Assembly: GCF_030344915.1 (NCBI RefSeq)
Contig: NZ_CP128233.1
Span: 558,001 to 622,000 of the forward strand
Reading direction: 5' to 3'
Source: Neopusillimonas aromaticivorans
Lineage (GTDB): Bacteria > Pseudomonadota > Gammaproteobacteria > Burkholderiales > Burkholderiaceae_B
Length of the DNA stretch: 64,000 bases
How positions within the stretch are numbered: the first letter of the stretch is position 1; every line of letters begins with the position of its first letter. The translations under genes were made by a program, and so were the position numbers. Under the pieces are notes generated by a model. It had not been told where the DNA came from. It did not search any database and was given only the letters and a program-made list of their open reading frames with translations. Below are positions 10,663 through 21,404 of the stretch, in pieces.

Positions 10663-11711
10663 CTAAACGACAACGGTTTGTGGCATATCGCCGCTTTGAG
10701 CTACGATTTCGCCCAGACGGCTGACCTGCTCACCATGAGCAGCCAGTGTTGCGCTGACCGCATCCGCCTGATCGGCCGGAACCACGATGACCATGCCGAT
10801 ACCACAGTTGAAAACGCGGTGCATTTCGGTATCGGCCACGTTGCCGCCTTTTTGCAGCCACTTGAACAGCTCGGGCATTTCCCAGGCATCGCGATGCAAA
10901 CGCGCCGACAAGCCAGGTTGCAGAATACGAGGCACATTATCGAGCAAGCCACCGCCGGTAATGTGGGCGAGGCCCTTGATGGCCGTACCGTGCTGTTTTA
11001 ATGCCGCCAATACCGAACGCACGTAAATGCGTGTGGGCGCCATGACGACATCGCCCAGAGGACGACCACCCAGATCATCTTCCGGCCGAGCACCGGTAGT
11101 TTCAATGATTTTGCGCAACAACGAGAACCCGTTGGAGTGTGCGCCGCTGGACGCCAGGCCCAGCACCACATCACCCACAGCAATAGACTTGCCATCAATG
11201 ATTTTGGATTTTTCAACGGCGCCAACGGCAAAACCTGCCAGATCGTATTCACCCTCGGGGTACATGCCGGGCATTTCAGCAGTTTCACCACCGATAAGCG
11301 CACAGTTGGACAATTCACAGCCCTTGGCAATACCGCCCACCACGGCGGCGGCCGTATCCACGGACAACTTGCCGCAGGCAAAGTAGTCAAGGAAGAACAA
11401 TGGCTCGGCCCCTGGACCAGGATATCGTTGACGCTCATGGCCACCAGATCGATACCGACCGTGTCGTGACGCTGCCAGTCGAAGGCCAGACGCAACTTGG
11501 TGCCTACCCCGTCGGTGCCCGACACCAGAACCGGCTCTTTGAAGTTCTTGGGCACTTCGAACAGCGCCCCAAAACCGCCGATACCGGCCATGACACCCGC
11601 GCGCATGGTTTTGGCTGCCAAAGGCTTGATGCGGTCGACCAGAGCGTCGCCGGCATCAATATCAACACCCGCATCGCGGTAGGTTAAAGAGGTGCTTGAG
11701 TTGTTTGTCAT
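10663..11711 (-). CDS. purM: Phosphoribosylformylglycinamidine cyclo-ligase PurM (one frameshift)
   Basis: AIR synthetase: ATP-dependent closure of FGAM to 5-aminoimidazole ribonucleotide in purine synthesis. Family landmarks are DAGVDIDAGDALVDRIKP at the N-terminus, SGTDGVGTKLRLAF, DILVQGAEPLFFLDYFA, GGETAEMPGMY, SSGAHSNGFSL and HITGGGLLDN. The frame breaks at the C4 run 11409-11412 (plus strand), exactly inside the conserved QGAEPLFFLDY segment; one base restores about 349 aa. It is divergent from hda across about 80 bp. Confidence 0.94.
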
Positions 11712-11789
11712 GAGAAAAGCCGTGGGATGTGCAAGAATTGCGTCTTAAATAAAATACCAAGGCGCATTTTACGCTTTTTAATGCCGTCA

Positions 11790-12488
11790 ATGACCCAACA
11801 ACTGATACTCAACCTGCTGCCCGCCCCAAACCCGACCCTGAACAATTTTGTGGCGGGCAAGAATCAGGCAGCGATCGAGGCGCTACAGCACTGCCAGCCA
11901 GGTCACGCCGTGTATCTGTGGGGGCCATCGGGCGCGGGGCGCAGCCACTTGCTGCAAGCCCTGGGATTTGCCGACGGGGCTCTGTATGTCCACCATAGCA
12001 ACGCCAATCGTCTGTTGCAATCGCTGGTTGAGTCCGACACCATCGACGTGAAGCGCATTGCCGTTGACGGCATCGAACGCTACGACGATGACGCCCAGGC
12101 CGCCTTGTTCGCCCTGTATAACCGCTGGCGCGAATCGGCCAGCAGCTCGCGCGCCTTTGCCCTGCTGGCCGGTGGCGACCGCCCGCCCATAACCATGCCG
12201 GTTCGCGAAGACCTGCGCACCCGGCTGGGCTGGGACCTGGTCTTCAGGCTCGAACTGCTGTCTGATGAAGAGCGCGGCCAGGCCCTGCAAACACGTGCAC
12301 AAGAGCGCGGGCTGCACCTGTCACCCGAAGTAATCCAATGGATCCTGACGCACTACGCCCGTGACATGAACCGCCTTACCGAGCTGATCGACGATCTGGA
12401 CCATTATTCACTTGAAAAACAACGCGCCATTACCTTGCCGCTGTTACGCGCCTTCCTGAATTCAGACACGTCCCGTACAAAGCCCTAA
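11790..12488 (+). CDS. hda: DnaA regulatory inactivator Hda-like protein
   Basis: DnaA-homologous AAA+ protein that, with the beta clamp, promotes ATP hydrolysis by DnaA to prevent over-initiation. It starts with a clamp-binding-like N-terminal segment (MTQQLILNLLP). Then come ALQHCQPGHAVYLWGPSGAGRSHLLQA (modified Walker A), a Walker-B-like AVDGIERYDDDAQ and an Arg-containing sensor region (EDLRTRLGWDLVFRL). Length is about 232 aa, lacking the DnaA DNA-binding domain, as expected for Hda. ATG at 11781 is an alternative start adding three residues. It is followed closely by pcnB. Confidence 0.87.
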   Translation: MTQQLILNLLPAPNPTLNNFVAGKNQAAIEALQHCQPGHAVYLWGPSGAGRSHLLQALGFADGALYVHHSNANRLLQSLVESDTIDVKRIAVDGIERYDDDAQAALFALYNRWRESASSSRAFALLAGGDRPPITMPVREDLRTRLGWDLVFRLELLSDEERGQALQTRAQERGLHLSPEVIQWILTHYARDMNRLTELIDDLDHYSLEKQRAITLPLLRAFLNSDTSRTKP

Positions 12489-12498
12489 AATACCGCTC

Positions 12499-13859
12499 AT
12501 GCTTACCGAAACAATAAAAAACTTCGTCGGCCGATTGTTTTCCTCGCCTGCCCGCGGACCAGAGCGTCTGAGGCGTGAAAAACACGGCATCGACCGGCGC
12601 AACGTGTCACGACACGCCATCAAGGTATGTGAAGTCTTGCAACAAGCCGGCTTTGACGCATACATCGTCGGCGGTGCCGTACGAGACCTGATCATGGGCC
12701 TCGAACCGAAAGACTTCGATGTCGCCACCAATGCCACACCGAATGAAATCCGCTCACTGTTCCGCCGTGCCCGCATCATCGGCAAACGGTTCCAGCTGGT
12801 GCATGTCGTGTTCGGCCCCGAAATCATTGAAACGTCAACTTTCCGTGCCCCCGCCTCTGACGAACAGGAAACCGACGAGCACGGCCGTATCCTGCGCGAC
12901 AACCAGTTTGGCACCCACGAACAAGACGCCGCCCGCCGCGATTTCACCCTCAATGCGCTGTATTACAACCCGGTCAATGAAGAAGTCATCGACTACCATC
13001 GCGGCGTAGCCGACCTCAAGAAAAAGCTGGTACGCATGATTGGCGACCCCCAGCTGCGCTACCGGGAAGACCCGGTCCGCATGCTGCGCGCCGTCCGTTT
13101 TGCAGCCAAGCTCAATGCCACCATAGAACCCGCGTCACTGGCCCCCATCAAACAAGCCGCCCACCTCATCGAGAATGTTCCGGCGTCCCGGCTGTTTGAT
13201 GAAGTCATCAAATTGCTGACCTGCGGTCACGCCATGGAGTGCCTGGAAAAGCTGCGTGAGTTCGGCCTGGCTTCTTACCTGCTACCCTATCTGGACGACC
13301 TCATGTCCAACCCGGAAGACCGCCACTTCATCGACATGGCCCTCGAACGTACCGACCTGCGGGTACGGGCAGGCAAACCCATCAGCCCCGGCTTTTTGTT
13401 TGCCGCGATGCTATGGCGCATGGTGGACAAACGCTGGAAGCAAGGTGTGTACGATGGGCATCCGACCATGCAGGCCCTGATCGAAGCGGCAGACCGTGTC
13501 ATTGACGAACAATCCGGACAAATGGCCATCCAGAAGCGTTTCCAGGGCGACATGAAAGAAATCTGGTTCATGCAACCCCGCTTCGAACGCGCCACGCCCA
13601 AGTCGATCTGGCGCATGTTTGAACACCCCCGCTTCCGGGCCGCTGTTGATTTCCTGCAGTTGCGCGCTGCCGGCCATGAAGTTGACAGTGTCCATGCCCA
13701 GTGGTGGATGGATCTGGCCAACGCCGAACCGGAAGAGCGCGGCCCCATGATCGACGCCTATCAGCAACGCAACCGCAACGAGGGCCCGGGGCCGGCCCGG
13801 CGCGTCGCAAACGTCGCCCCCGGCGCAAACCCGCCGGTGCGGCGGCCAACGTCCATTAA
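12499..13859 (+). CDS. pcnB: Poly(A) polymerase I PcnB (3'-end frameshift)
   Basis: Adds poly(A) tails to RNA 3' ends, promoting decay. The nucleotidyltransferase core shows YIVGGAVRDLIMGLEPKDFDVATNA with the catalytic DxD, then the RFQLVHVVFG strand and RRDFTLNALYY. RNA-binding helices typical of class II enzymes follow. The body is intact. Near 13795-13805 the frame slips: reading one base over gives the arginine/lysine-rich tail (RRPRRKPAG) typical of bacterial PAP I, stopping at the TAA 13857-13859. Total is about 453 aa. Without that correction the ORF runs to 13950 with an unlikely tail. Confidence 0.92.
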
Positions 13860-13992
13860 TCGGTTCGCGAGGGGCTGGATAAAAACAGGCTTGGCGAGAT
13901 ACGAGCACAATCAAACATCAAACCACCGCTCAGCGACCCGAGACGCCTGACACACCTTCAGGTCTGCCCCTCGCCCCAAGTGTTACGAAAAC

Positions 13993-14501
13993 ATGATTGA
14001 TCCCACCCCCACTACCGACGAACCGGTCTGGAACACGGCATTTATCGGACTGGGCGCGAACCTTGGGGAAGCCCACCAGACCTTGCTCAAGGCCATCGAA
14101 ACGCTGGGCCGGCACGCAGACATTCGTCACCTGCAGCTGTCGCCGTTTTACAGCAGTGCACCGGTGCAGTCGCATGGCCCCGACTACGTCAATGCCGTTG
14201 CCCGCCTAGAAACCCGGCTGACACCCTACGCCTTGCTTGACGTGCTGCAGGCCCTCGAAACCCGGTTTGGCCGCGAGCGTCCGTACCGAAACGCACCTCG
14301 CACGCTGGATCTGGACATTCTGCTGTTCAACAATCTGGTCCAGAACGACCCTGCTCTGACCCTGCCGCACCCGCGCATGCACGAGCGCGCCTTTGTGCTG
14401 CAGCCATTAAAAACCTTGCGCCAGACATGATGCTGGCGCAAGGTTCTTTAAACGACCTGTTAACGGCCTGCGCCGGTCAGCGCATCACACAAATGCACTG
14501 A
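13993..14501 (+). CDS. folK: 2-amino-4-hydroxy-6-hydroxymethyldihydropteridine pyrophosphokinase FolK (3'-end frameshift)
   Basis: Transfers pyrophosphate from ATP to the pterin in folate synthesis. Visible features are FIGLGANLGEAHQTL, YSSAPVQSHGPDYVNAVARLET, the ATP-binding RNAPRTLDLDILLF and LPHPRMHERAFVLQPL. As written it stops early after LRQT. Reading one base over from about 14417 gives PDMMLAQGSL...CAGQRITQMH to the TGA 14499-14501, which is what a FolK C-terminus looks like; total about 169 aa. The same spot carries a 13-bp perfect inverted repeat, so a real hairpin there cannot be excluded (see findings). Confidence 0.87.
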
Positions 14502-14516
14502 CCGGCAAGGGTTCAA

Positions 14517-16044
14517 TCAGCCTTTCACCGGCATGATTGAAATATCGGCAATACGGGCTGCCCACTCTTTCGGGCCGGTCTGGTGTACCGACGTGCCCTG
14601 GGAGTCCACCGCTACCGTCACTGGCATGTCCTTGACGTCGAACTCATAGATGGCTTCCATGCCCAGGTCTTCAAACCCGACGACCTTGGCACCGCGGATA
14701 GCCTTGGAAACCAGGTAAGCCGCACCACCCACCGCCATCAGATAGGCCGACTGGTGCTTGCGAATCGACTCGATGGCGACCGGACCCCGTTCAGCCTTGC
14801 CGATCATGGAAATAAGGCCGGTTTTCTCAAGCATCATGTCGGTGAATTTGTCCATGCGGGTTGCCGTAGTGGGGCCTGCGGGGCCAACCACTTCATCGCG
14901 TACCGGGTCAACCGGACCCACGTAGTAAATGACGCGATTCTTGAAATCAACCGGCAGCGGTTCACCGCGTTCCAGCATTTCCTGGATACGCTTGTGGGCG
15001 GCATCACGGCCCGTCAACATCTTGCCCGACAACAGCAAGGTCTGACCGGGCTTCCAGCTGGCCACCTGCTCTTTGGTGAGCGTATTCAGATCAACCTGGG
15101 TTGACTTGTTGTAATCGGGAGCCCAGTTCACATCGGGCCAGTCAGACAAAACGGGGGCCTCAAGACAGCCGGGCCGGAGCCATCGAGCACAAAATGACAG
15201 TGACGGGTCGCTGCACAGTTCGGGATCATGGCCACGGGCTTGGATGCCGCATGCGTCGGGAACGTCTTGATCTTGACGTCAAGCACCGTGGTCAGGCCAC
15301 CCAGACCCTGGGCGCCGATACCCAGCGCGTTGACCTTTTCGTACAATTCGATACGCAGCTCTTCGAGCTTGTTCTGCGGGCCACGGGCCAGCAATTCGTA
15401 CATATCGATGTCTTCCATCAGGCTTTCTTTGGCCATCAGCATGGCTTTTTCAGCCGTACCCCCACGCCAATACCCAGCATGCCCGGTGGGCACCAACCCG
15501 CCCCCATGGTGGGCACGGTTTTAAGCACCCAATCGATCAGGGAGTCGGAGGGGTTGAGCATGACAAACTTGGATTTGTTTTCCGAACCGCCGCCCTTGGC
15601 CGCCACCTGAACGTCAACGGTATCACCTGCCACCAGTTCAACATTGACGATACAGGGGGTGTTGTCACGCGTGTTTTTACGTGTGAACAGCGGGTCGGCC
15701 AGCACCGAGGCACGCAAGGGGTTGTCAGGGTTCAGGTAACCACGGCGCACACCCTCATCGCACAATTCCTGCATGGGACGCTGAGAATCAATACGAACGT
15801 TCATGCCGATCTTGAGGAACACATTGACAATGCCGGTGTCCTGGCAGATGGGGCGGTGCCCTTCGGCTGACATGCGCGAGTTGGTCAGAATCTGGGCAAT
15901 GGCATCTTTGGCGGCCGGGCTTTGCTCACGCTCATAAGCCCGGGCCAGGTGCTGGATGTAGTCAGCGGGATGGTAATAACTGATGAACTGGACCGCGTCA
16001 GCAATCGACTGGATCAGGTCATCTTCTTTGATTACGGTTGTCAT
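14517..16044 (-). CDS. fumA: Class I fumarate hydratase, [4Fe-4S] type (two frameshifts)
   Basis: TCA-cycle hydration of fumarate to malate by an oxygen-sensitive iron-sulfur enzyme, unrelated to FumC. The three cluster cysteines are seen in PICQDTG, WCPPGMLGIG and PNCAATRH. The C-terminal half has the beta-domain landmarks GRDAAHKRI, YYVGPVDP, GPTTATRMD and GGAAYL. The frame breaks at the C5 run 15459-15463 and near 15160-15164; one base each gives about 509 aa, normal for the single-chain enzyme. The symbol fumA is by similarity; annotators may use fumB or ttdAB-like names. The crotonase gene lies 44 bp upstream on the same strand. Confidence 0.9.
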
Positions 16045-16088
16045 GATGGGCTTCTATCCGAAAGGAAAGGTTCTGTCTGAAAACTTGA

Positions 16089-16856
16089 TTACTTGCCTTG
16101 CCACACGGGCTTGCGCTTTTCGGCAAATGCGGTCGCACCTTCTTTGGCGTCCGCGGAGTCAAAAATAGGCTGAACGCGCGGGCGCTGGAGGTCGAACATG
16201 TGAGACTGCTGCCAGTCTTGGGACTCGAGTACGATACGCTTGGCCATCTGAACAGCCAACGGGCCGTTATCACCCACAATGGCGGCCAATTCCATGGCGC
16301 CTTCAACCGCCTTGCCCGGTTCAACCAGACGATTGACCATGCCAAAATGGTACGCACGCTCGGCTGGCAGCATTTCGCCGGTCAGGATGTACTCCATGGC
16401 GATGTGATAGGGAATACGCTTGGGCAAGCGCAACATACCGCCCGAACTGGGAACCAGCCCGCGCTTGGTTTCGGGCAGACCAAAATTCACATTGTTCGCC
16501 GCAACAATCATGTCGCATGCCAACGCCAGTTCACAGCCACCGGCCAGGGCATAACCCTCAACGGCGGCGATAAGGGGTTTTTTCGGGCTTTTTTCACATA
16601 AACCACCCAGACCGCGTCCTGGCACCAACGGACGCTGACCGGTCTTGGCAAAGGCTTTCAGATCCATACCCGATGAAAACGTGCCACCGGCACCGGTCAG
16701 GATACCGATAACGACGTTGTCGTCGGCATCCAGCGCATCGAAGGCCTTGGCCATTTCGTGGGCTGTTTCAAAGTTGATGGCATTTCGAGCCTCGGGACGG
16801 TTGATGGTGATGACCATCACGCGGCCGACCACTTCGGTTTTAACCAGATCTGTCAT
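16089..16856 (-). CDS. Crotonase-family enoyl-CoA hydratase/isomerase
   Basis: Intact, about 255 aa. It has the crotonase signature: NRPEARNAINFETAHEM, the oxyanion-hole segment LTGAGGTFSSGMDLKAF, and AAVEGYALAGGCELALACD followed by FGLPETKRGLVPSSGG. The Glu in ELALACD and in GLPETKRG lie where catalytic acids are found in hydratases. It probably acts on a short- or medium-chain enoyl-CoA, but neighbours give no pathway, so the substrate is unknown. The ATG at 16856 (MTDLVKTEVV) is the natural start. It is divergent from glyQ and possibly co-transcribed with the fumarase. Confidence 0.87.
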   Translation of the reverse strand: MTDLVKTEVVGRVMVITINRPEARNAINFETAHEMAKAFDALDADDNVVIGILTGAGGTFSSGMDLKAFAKTGQRPLVPGRGLGGLCEKSPKKPLIAAVEGYALAGGCELALACDMIVAANNVNFGLPETKRGLVPSSGGMLRLPKRIPYHIAMEYILTGEMLPAERAYHFGMVNRLVEPGKAVEGAMELAAIVGDNGPLAVQMAKRIVLESQDWQQSHMFDLQRPRVQPIFDSADAKEGATAFAEKRKPVWQGK

Positions 16857-17100
16857 GTAAAAAGCTCCTGGCACACGGATTGTGCACGCAATTGAAAATG
16901 ATCGATAGCTCAATATCATACGACCTTTCAGGCTTCAACCAAAAATCGGTCGTGGCAACAAACGGCAACGGCAAGACCTGAAAAACACGGCCACACACCC
17001 TTTGAAAGCAGCGTGCAAACGGCCCGCAAGCGGTGAGCACGTGAAGCACGCTAAAATTGAACCCTTTTTTTGCGGAATTCCCCGTTTTTGGCTCTCGCTC

Positions 17101-18003
17101 ATGCTCACGTTTCAGCAAATCATCCTGACGCTCCAGAACTACTGGGATCAACAGGGCTGTGCCCTGCTCCAGCCTTACGATATGGAAGTTGGTGCCGGCA
17201 CCTCTCACACCGCCACGTTCTTGCGGGCCATTGGCCCAGAGCCTTGGCGTGCCGCCTACGTTCAACCGTCACGGCGCCCCAAAGACGGCCGCTACGGCGA
17301 AAACCCCAATCGTCTTCAGCACTACTATCAATATCAGGTGGTGCTCAAGCCTGCGCCGTCCAACATTCTTGACCTGTACATCAACTCGCTCAAGGCCTTG
17401 GGCATCAACCCCGACGAGCACGATATCCGCTTTGTCGAAGATGACTGGGAAAACCCCACGCTGGGTGCCTGGGGTCTGGGTTGGGAAGTATGGCTAAATG
17501 GCATGGAAGTTACCCAGTTCACCTACTTCCAGCAGGTTGGCGGTCTTGACTGCACCCCCACCACGGGTGAAATCACCTACGGTCTTGAGCGCCTGGCCAT
17601 GTACCTGCAAGGTGTTGAAAGTGTGTATGACCTGGTCTGGACCCAAAGCGCCGATGGTCGCAAAGTGCTGTACCGTGACGTATTCCACCAGAACGAAGTG
17701 GAACAATCCACGTACAACTTCGAACATGCCTCAACCGACATGCTGTTTGCCCACTTCAATGACTACGAAGCCGAGGCAACCCGCCTGATCGCGGTACCGT
17801 TGGCCCTGCCCGCCTACGAAGCCGCCCTGAAAGCGGCCCACACGTTCAACATGCTTGACGCACGCGGCGCTATCAGCGTCACCGAACGTGCCGCCTACAT
17901 TGGCCGCATCCGCAACCTCTCGCGCGCTGTTGCGCAAGCCTATTACGATTCACGCGAAAAACTCGGTTTCCCCATGCTTGATAAAACCCCGGAGGCTGTG
18001 TAA
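17101..18003 (+). CDS. glyQ: Glycyl-tRNA synthetase alpha subunit GlyQ
   Basis: Catalytic subunit of the bacterial alpha2beta2 enzyme that charges tRNA-Gly. Intact, 300 aa from the ATG at 17101 (MLTFQQIILTLQNYWDQQGC). Class II motifs are clear: EVGAGTSHTATFLRAIGPEPWRAAYVQPSRRP, GRYGENPNRLQHYYQYQVVLKP and GLERLAMYLQ. The frame is open upstream to 17002, but family proteins start at this Met. The last base overlaps the first of glyS. Confidence 0.97.
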   Translation: MLTFQQIILTLQNYWDQQGCALLQPYDMEVGAGTSHTATFLRAIGPEPWRAAYVQPSRRPKDGRYGENPNRLQHYYQYQVVLKPAPSNILDLYINSLKALGINPDEHDIRFVEDDWENPTLGAWGLGWEVWLNGMEVTQFTYFQQVGGLDCTPTTGEITYGLERLAMYLQGVESVYDLVWTQSADGRKVLYRDVFHQNEVEQSTYNFEHASTDMLFAHFNDYEAEATRLIAVPLALPAYEAALKAAHTFNMLDARGAISVTERAAYIGRIRNLSRAVAQAYYDSREKLGFPMLDKTPEAV

Positions 18004-20142
18004 TGACAACAGCCCAAACCCGCCCCCTGCTGGTTGAACTGGTCACCGAAGAGCTGCCACCCAAAGCACTGAACACGCTGGGTAAAGCGTTTGCCCAGGG
18101 CATTCATGCGGTGCTTGAAAAGCACCACCTGCTGGCCGATGGCAACGTTACCACCGACTACGCCACCCCGCGCCGTCTGGCGGTACACCTCAGCCATGTT
18201 CTGGTGCAGGCCCCCGAGCAGTCGTTCACCGAAAAACTCATGCCCGCCAAGGTTGGCCTGACCCCCGACGGGCAGGCCACACCCGCCCTGGTTAAAAAAC
18301 TCGAAAGTAAAGGTCTCGGCCATTTGCTGCCTGCCGACCTGGTCAGCGAATCTGACGGCAAGCAAGACTATCTGTATGCGAAAGGCACAGCACCTGGCGC
18401 ATCACTGGCCGAATCACTGCAAGAAGCGCTTGAGGCCGCAATTGCCGGGTTGCCGATCCCCAAAGTCATGCGTTACCAGCTAGAGGATGGCGTTACCAGC
18501 GTCAAGTTCGTACGCCCTGCCCATCACCTGCTTGCCCTGCATGGCACCGATGTCGTCCCGGTGGCCACGCTGGGTCTTACCGCCGACCGCATCAGCAACG
18601 GCCATCGCTTCATGGGTCAAGCCACGCTGTCGATCCAGTCAGCAGACACCTGGGTGCAGCAACTGGCCGACGAGGGTCGTGTCATTGCGTCATTCGATGA
18701 CCGACGCAACGCCATTGCTGCTCAGTTGGCCAGCCAGGCACAGGCCTTGGGCGGCACCATCGGCACCGGCCCCGAAGTCGACGCCTTGCTTGACGAGGTC
18801 ACCGCCCTGGTCGAACACCCCACGGTGTACGCCGGTCAGTTTGACCCGAAATTCCTCGACGTTCCCGCCGAATGCCTGATCCTGACCATGCGGCTTAATC
18901 AGAAATACTTTCCGCTGTTTGAGCCTGCCACCGGAAAACTGACGCACCGCTTCCTGATCGTCAGCAACATGCAGGTCAACGACCCGCGCCACATTGTTGA
19001 GGGTAACGAGCGGGTCGTGCGTCCACGCCTGGCCGACGCCCAGTTTTTCTTCGACACCGACCGCAAGGCAACGCTTGAAAGCCGGGTTGATTCGCTGGCC
19101 AACCGCGTTTATCACAACAAACTGGGTTCACAGCGCGAGCGGATCGAGCGCGTGCGCGCGATTGCCCGCCATATCGCCGGTTGTCTTGGCGGTAACGAAG
19201 CCCATGCCGACCGCGCGGCCCTGCTGGCCAAAGCCGACCTGAATTCAAATATGGTTGGTGAGTTCCCCGAGCTGCAAGGCATCATGGGTGCGTATTACGC
19301 AACCGCCGACAACGAACCCGTCGAAGTGGTCACCGCGATTGGCGAACAATACCGCATCCGTCTTGATGCCGCTGTCACTGCTGCCACACTGACCAGCACC
19401 ATTCTCTTCATTGCCGAGCGTGCCGAGACGCTGGTGGGTATCTGGGGCATTGGCCTGGTCCCCAGCGGCGAACGCGACCCCTATGGGTTGCGTCGGGCTG
19501 CCCTGGGCATCATCAGTGCCTTCGAGCAACTGGCCGCCGGTGACTACCTCGGCCCTGGCAAACCGAACCAATTGTCACTGCGCGACTTGCTTGATTTCAC
19601 CGCGAGTACATTTGGCGCCCACCCGCTTGACGCCGGCACCGTCAATGACGTTGCCGGGTTCATTTACGAACGCTACCGCAACCAGTTAGGTGCCGATCAC
19701 GACCGTAACGTCGTCGATGCTGTGCTTGAACTTTCCCCCGCTGCACGAAGTGCAGGCACGTGTTGCAGCCTGCGGTACGTTTGCCCAAATGCCCGAAGCC
19801 CAAAGCCTGGCAGCGGCCAACAAGCGCATCACCAATCTGCTCAAGAAAGCCGATGCTGTCCCCGAGACGATTGATGCGTCGCGTCTGTCCGAGCCCGCCG
19901 AGCAGGCTCTGGCGGCCAAGATTGATCAAGTATCGCCGAAGGCGCAGCAGCAATTTGCCCAGGGCGACTTTGCCGGCGCTTTGTCGACGCTATCGGAAAC
20001 CCGTGAGGCTGTAGATCAGTTCTTTGCCGACGTCATGGTCATGGCCGATGACCCGGCCGTGCGCGCCAATCGTCTGGCTTTGCTGGGCCAACTGGGGCGT
20101 CTCATGAACCAGGTCGCCGATATTTCAAGGTTAGCGCAGTGA
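18003..20142 (+). CDS. glyS: Glycyl-tRNA synthetase beta subunit GlyS (one frameshift)
   Basis: tRNA-binding subunit of the alpha2beta2 synthetase. It opens with PLLVELVTEELPPKAL; later landmarks are DYATPRRLAVHL, RFMGQ, LTMRLNQKYFPLF, GNERVVRPRLADAQFFFDTDR and VPSGERDPYGLRRAALG. The C-terminal anticodon-binding part (AANKRITNLLKKA) lies in another frame. The break is at the C5 run 19735-19739; two added C's give ELSPPLHEV, matching the family, and about 713 aa. It stops at the TGA overlapping the GTG start of gmhB. Confidence 0.95.
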
Positions 20143-20675
20143 AACTTGCCATCATCGACCGCGACGGCGTCATCAATCACGACAGTGACGCCTACATCAA
20201 AAGCCCCGACGAATGGGTACCCATTGAAGGCAGCCTCGACGCCCTTGCCCGCCTGTCACGGGCAGGCTGGAAAGTCGTCATTGCCAGCAACCAGTCGGGG
20301 TTGGCGCGCGGCCTGTTCACCATCGAATCCCTCAACGCCATTCATGCCAAACTCCGGCATGAACTGGCGCAGGCCGGTGGCACGATCGATGCAATTTTCA
20401 TCTGTCCCCACGGGCCTGACGATGGCTGCGAATGCCGTAAACCTCGTCCCGGTATGTTTCTCGACATTGCCCGGCGCTACGACATCAGCCTGCAAGATGT
20501 ACCTGCTGTCGGCGACTCATGGCGCGACCTTCAGGCGGCATCCACCGCCGGCTGCACCCCATGGCTGGTCATGACCGGAAATGGCCAGAAAACCTGGGAC
20601 AAGGGCGACCTGCCCAGTGGCACCCAGGTTCGGGCCAACCTGGCTGAAGTGGTTGACGCCTGGCTGGAAGGTTAA
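20139..20675 (+). CDS. gmhB: D-glycero-beta-D-manno-heptose-1,7-bisphosphate 7-phosphatase GmhB
   Basis: HAD-superfamily phosphatase in ADP-heptose synthesis for the LPS inner core. About 178 aa, intact. The nucleophile motif is IIDRDGVIN, motif II IASNQSGLARG, the zinc-binding loop CPHGPDDGCECRKPRPGM and motif IV VGDSWRDLQAA. It starts at GTG 20139, overlapping the glyS stop by four bases, and plsC follows two bases after. The tight glyS-gmhB-plsC arrangement recurs in Bordetella relatives. Confidence 0.94.
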   Translation: MKLAIIDRDGVINHDSDAYIKSPDEWVPIEGSLDALARLSRAGWKVVIASNQSGLARGLFTIESLNAIHAKLRHELAQAGGTIDAIFICPHGPDDGCECRKPRPGMFLDIARRYDISLQDVPAVGDSWRDLQAASTAGCTPWLVMTGNGQKTWDKGDLPSGTQVRANLAEVVDAWLEG

Positions 20676-20677
20676 TC

Positions 20678-21404
20678 ATGGCCGCGTTGCGATCAAGCCT
20701 GTACATGCTCTTCCTGACGGTCACGGTCATACCGTACGCCTTCGCTTGTCTGCTGTGGTCACCCCTGCCCTTGCGCTGGCGCTACCGGCTCACCATGGGT
20801 TGGCCACGTCTGGCGGTCTGGGGAGCCAAGGTCATTGTCGGTATTCGTTGGGAAATCAAAGGCGCTGAAAACTTTCCCGATGGCCCGGCCGTTGTTCTGG
20901 CCAAGCACCAGTCGGCATGGGAAACGCTGTTCCTGCCGGCCTACTTGCCCCGTCAGGCCTGTTTTGTCTACAAAAAGAATTGCACCGCGTTCCTTTCTTT
21001 GGATGGGGCCTGGCCCTGCTGCGCATGATCCCCATCGATCGCGGGCGCGGGCGTGATGCCTTTGAACAAGTCGTCAAAGTCGGCCGGGCACGCCTGAACG
21101 AAGGTCGCTGGCCCGTCCTGTTTCCGGAAGGAACCCGCATCGCACCCGGTCAAACCGGTCGCTACAAAGGGGCGGTGCCCTGTTGGCCACCCGCACGGGT
21201 GCACCGGTTATCCCCATCGCACTGAACGCCGGCGAATGCTGGCCCAAAAACGCGTTCATCAAAAAGCCAGGCCTGATCACCGTCTCGATCGGCCCGGCCA
21301 TTGAAAGCACCGGCCTGGATGCCGAGACACTGAATACGCGGGTACAAGCCTGGATTGAAGCGGAAATGCGGGTACTCAACCCGGAGCGCTATGGCAAAGG
21401 CTGA
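20678..21404 (+). CDS. plsC: 1-acyl-sn-glycerol-3-phosphate acyltransferase-like protein (two frameshifts)
   Basis: Membrane acyltransferase expected to convert lysophosphatidic acid to phosphatidic acid. Hydrophobic N-terminus (YMLFLTVTVIPYAFACLLW), then AVVLAKHQSAWETL at the catalytic position. The block reads H-x4-E here rather than H-x4-D. IPIDRG and the substrate motif LFPEGTRIAPG follow, then APVIPIALNAGECW. The frame breaks near 20972-20977 and at the G4 run 21169-21172; one base each restores about 242 aa. Alternative: another LPLAT acyltransferase of lipid metabolism. Confidence 0.84.

Noticed and set aside
16857..17100. Possible glycine riboswitch or T-box before glyQ
   Set aside because: I looked for glycine-aptamer and T-box core sequences and saw none. 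T-boxes are also not expected in this phylum.
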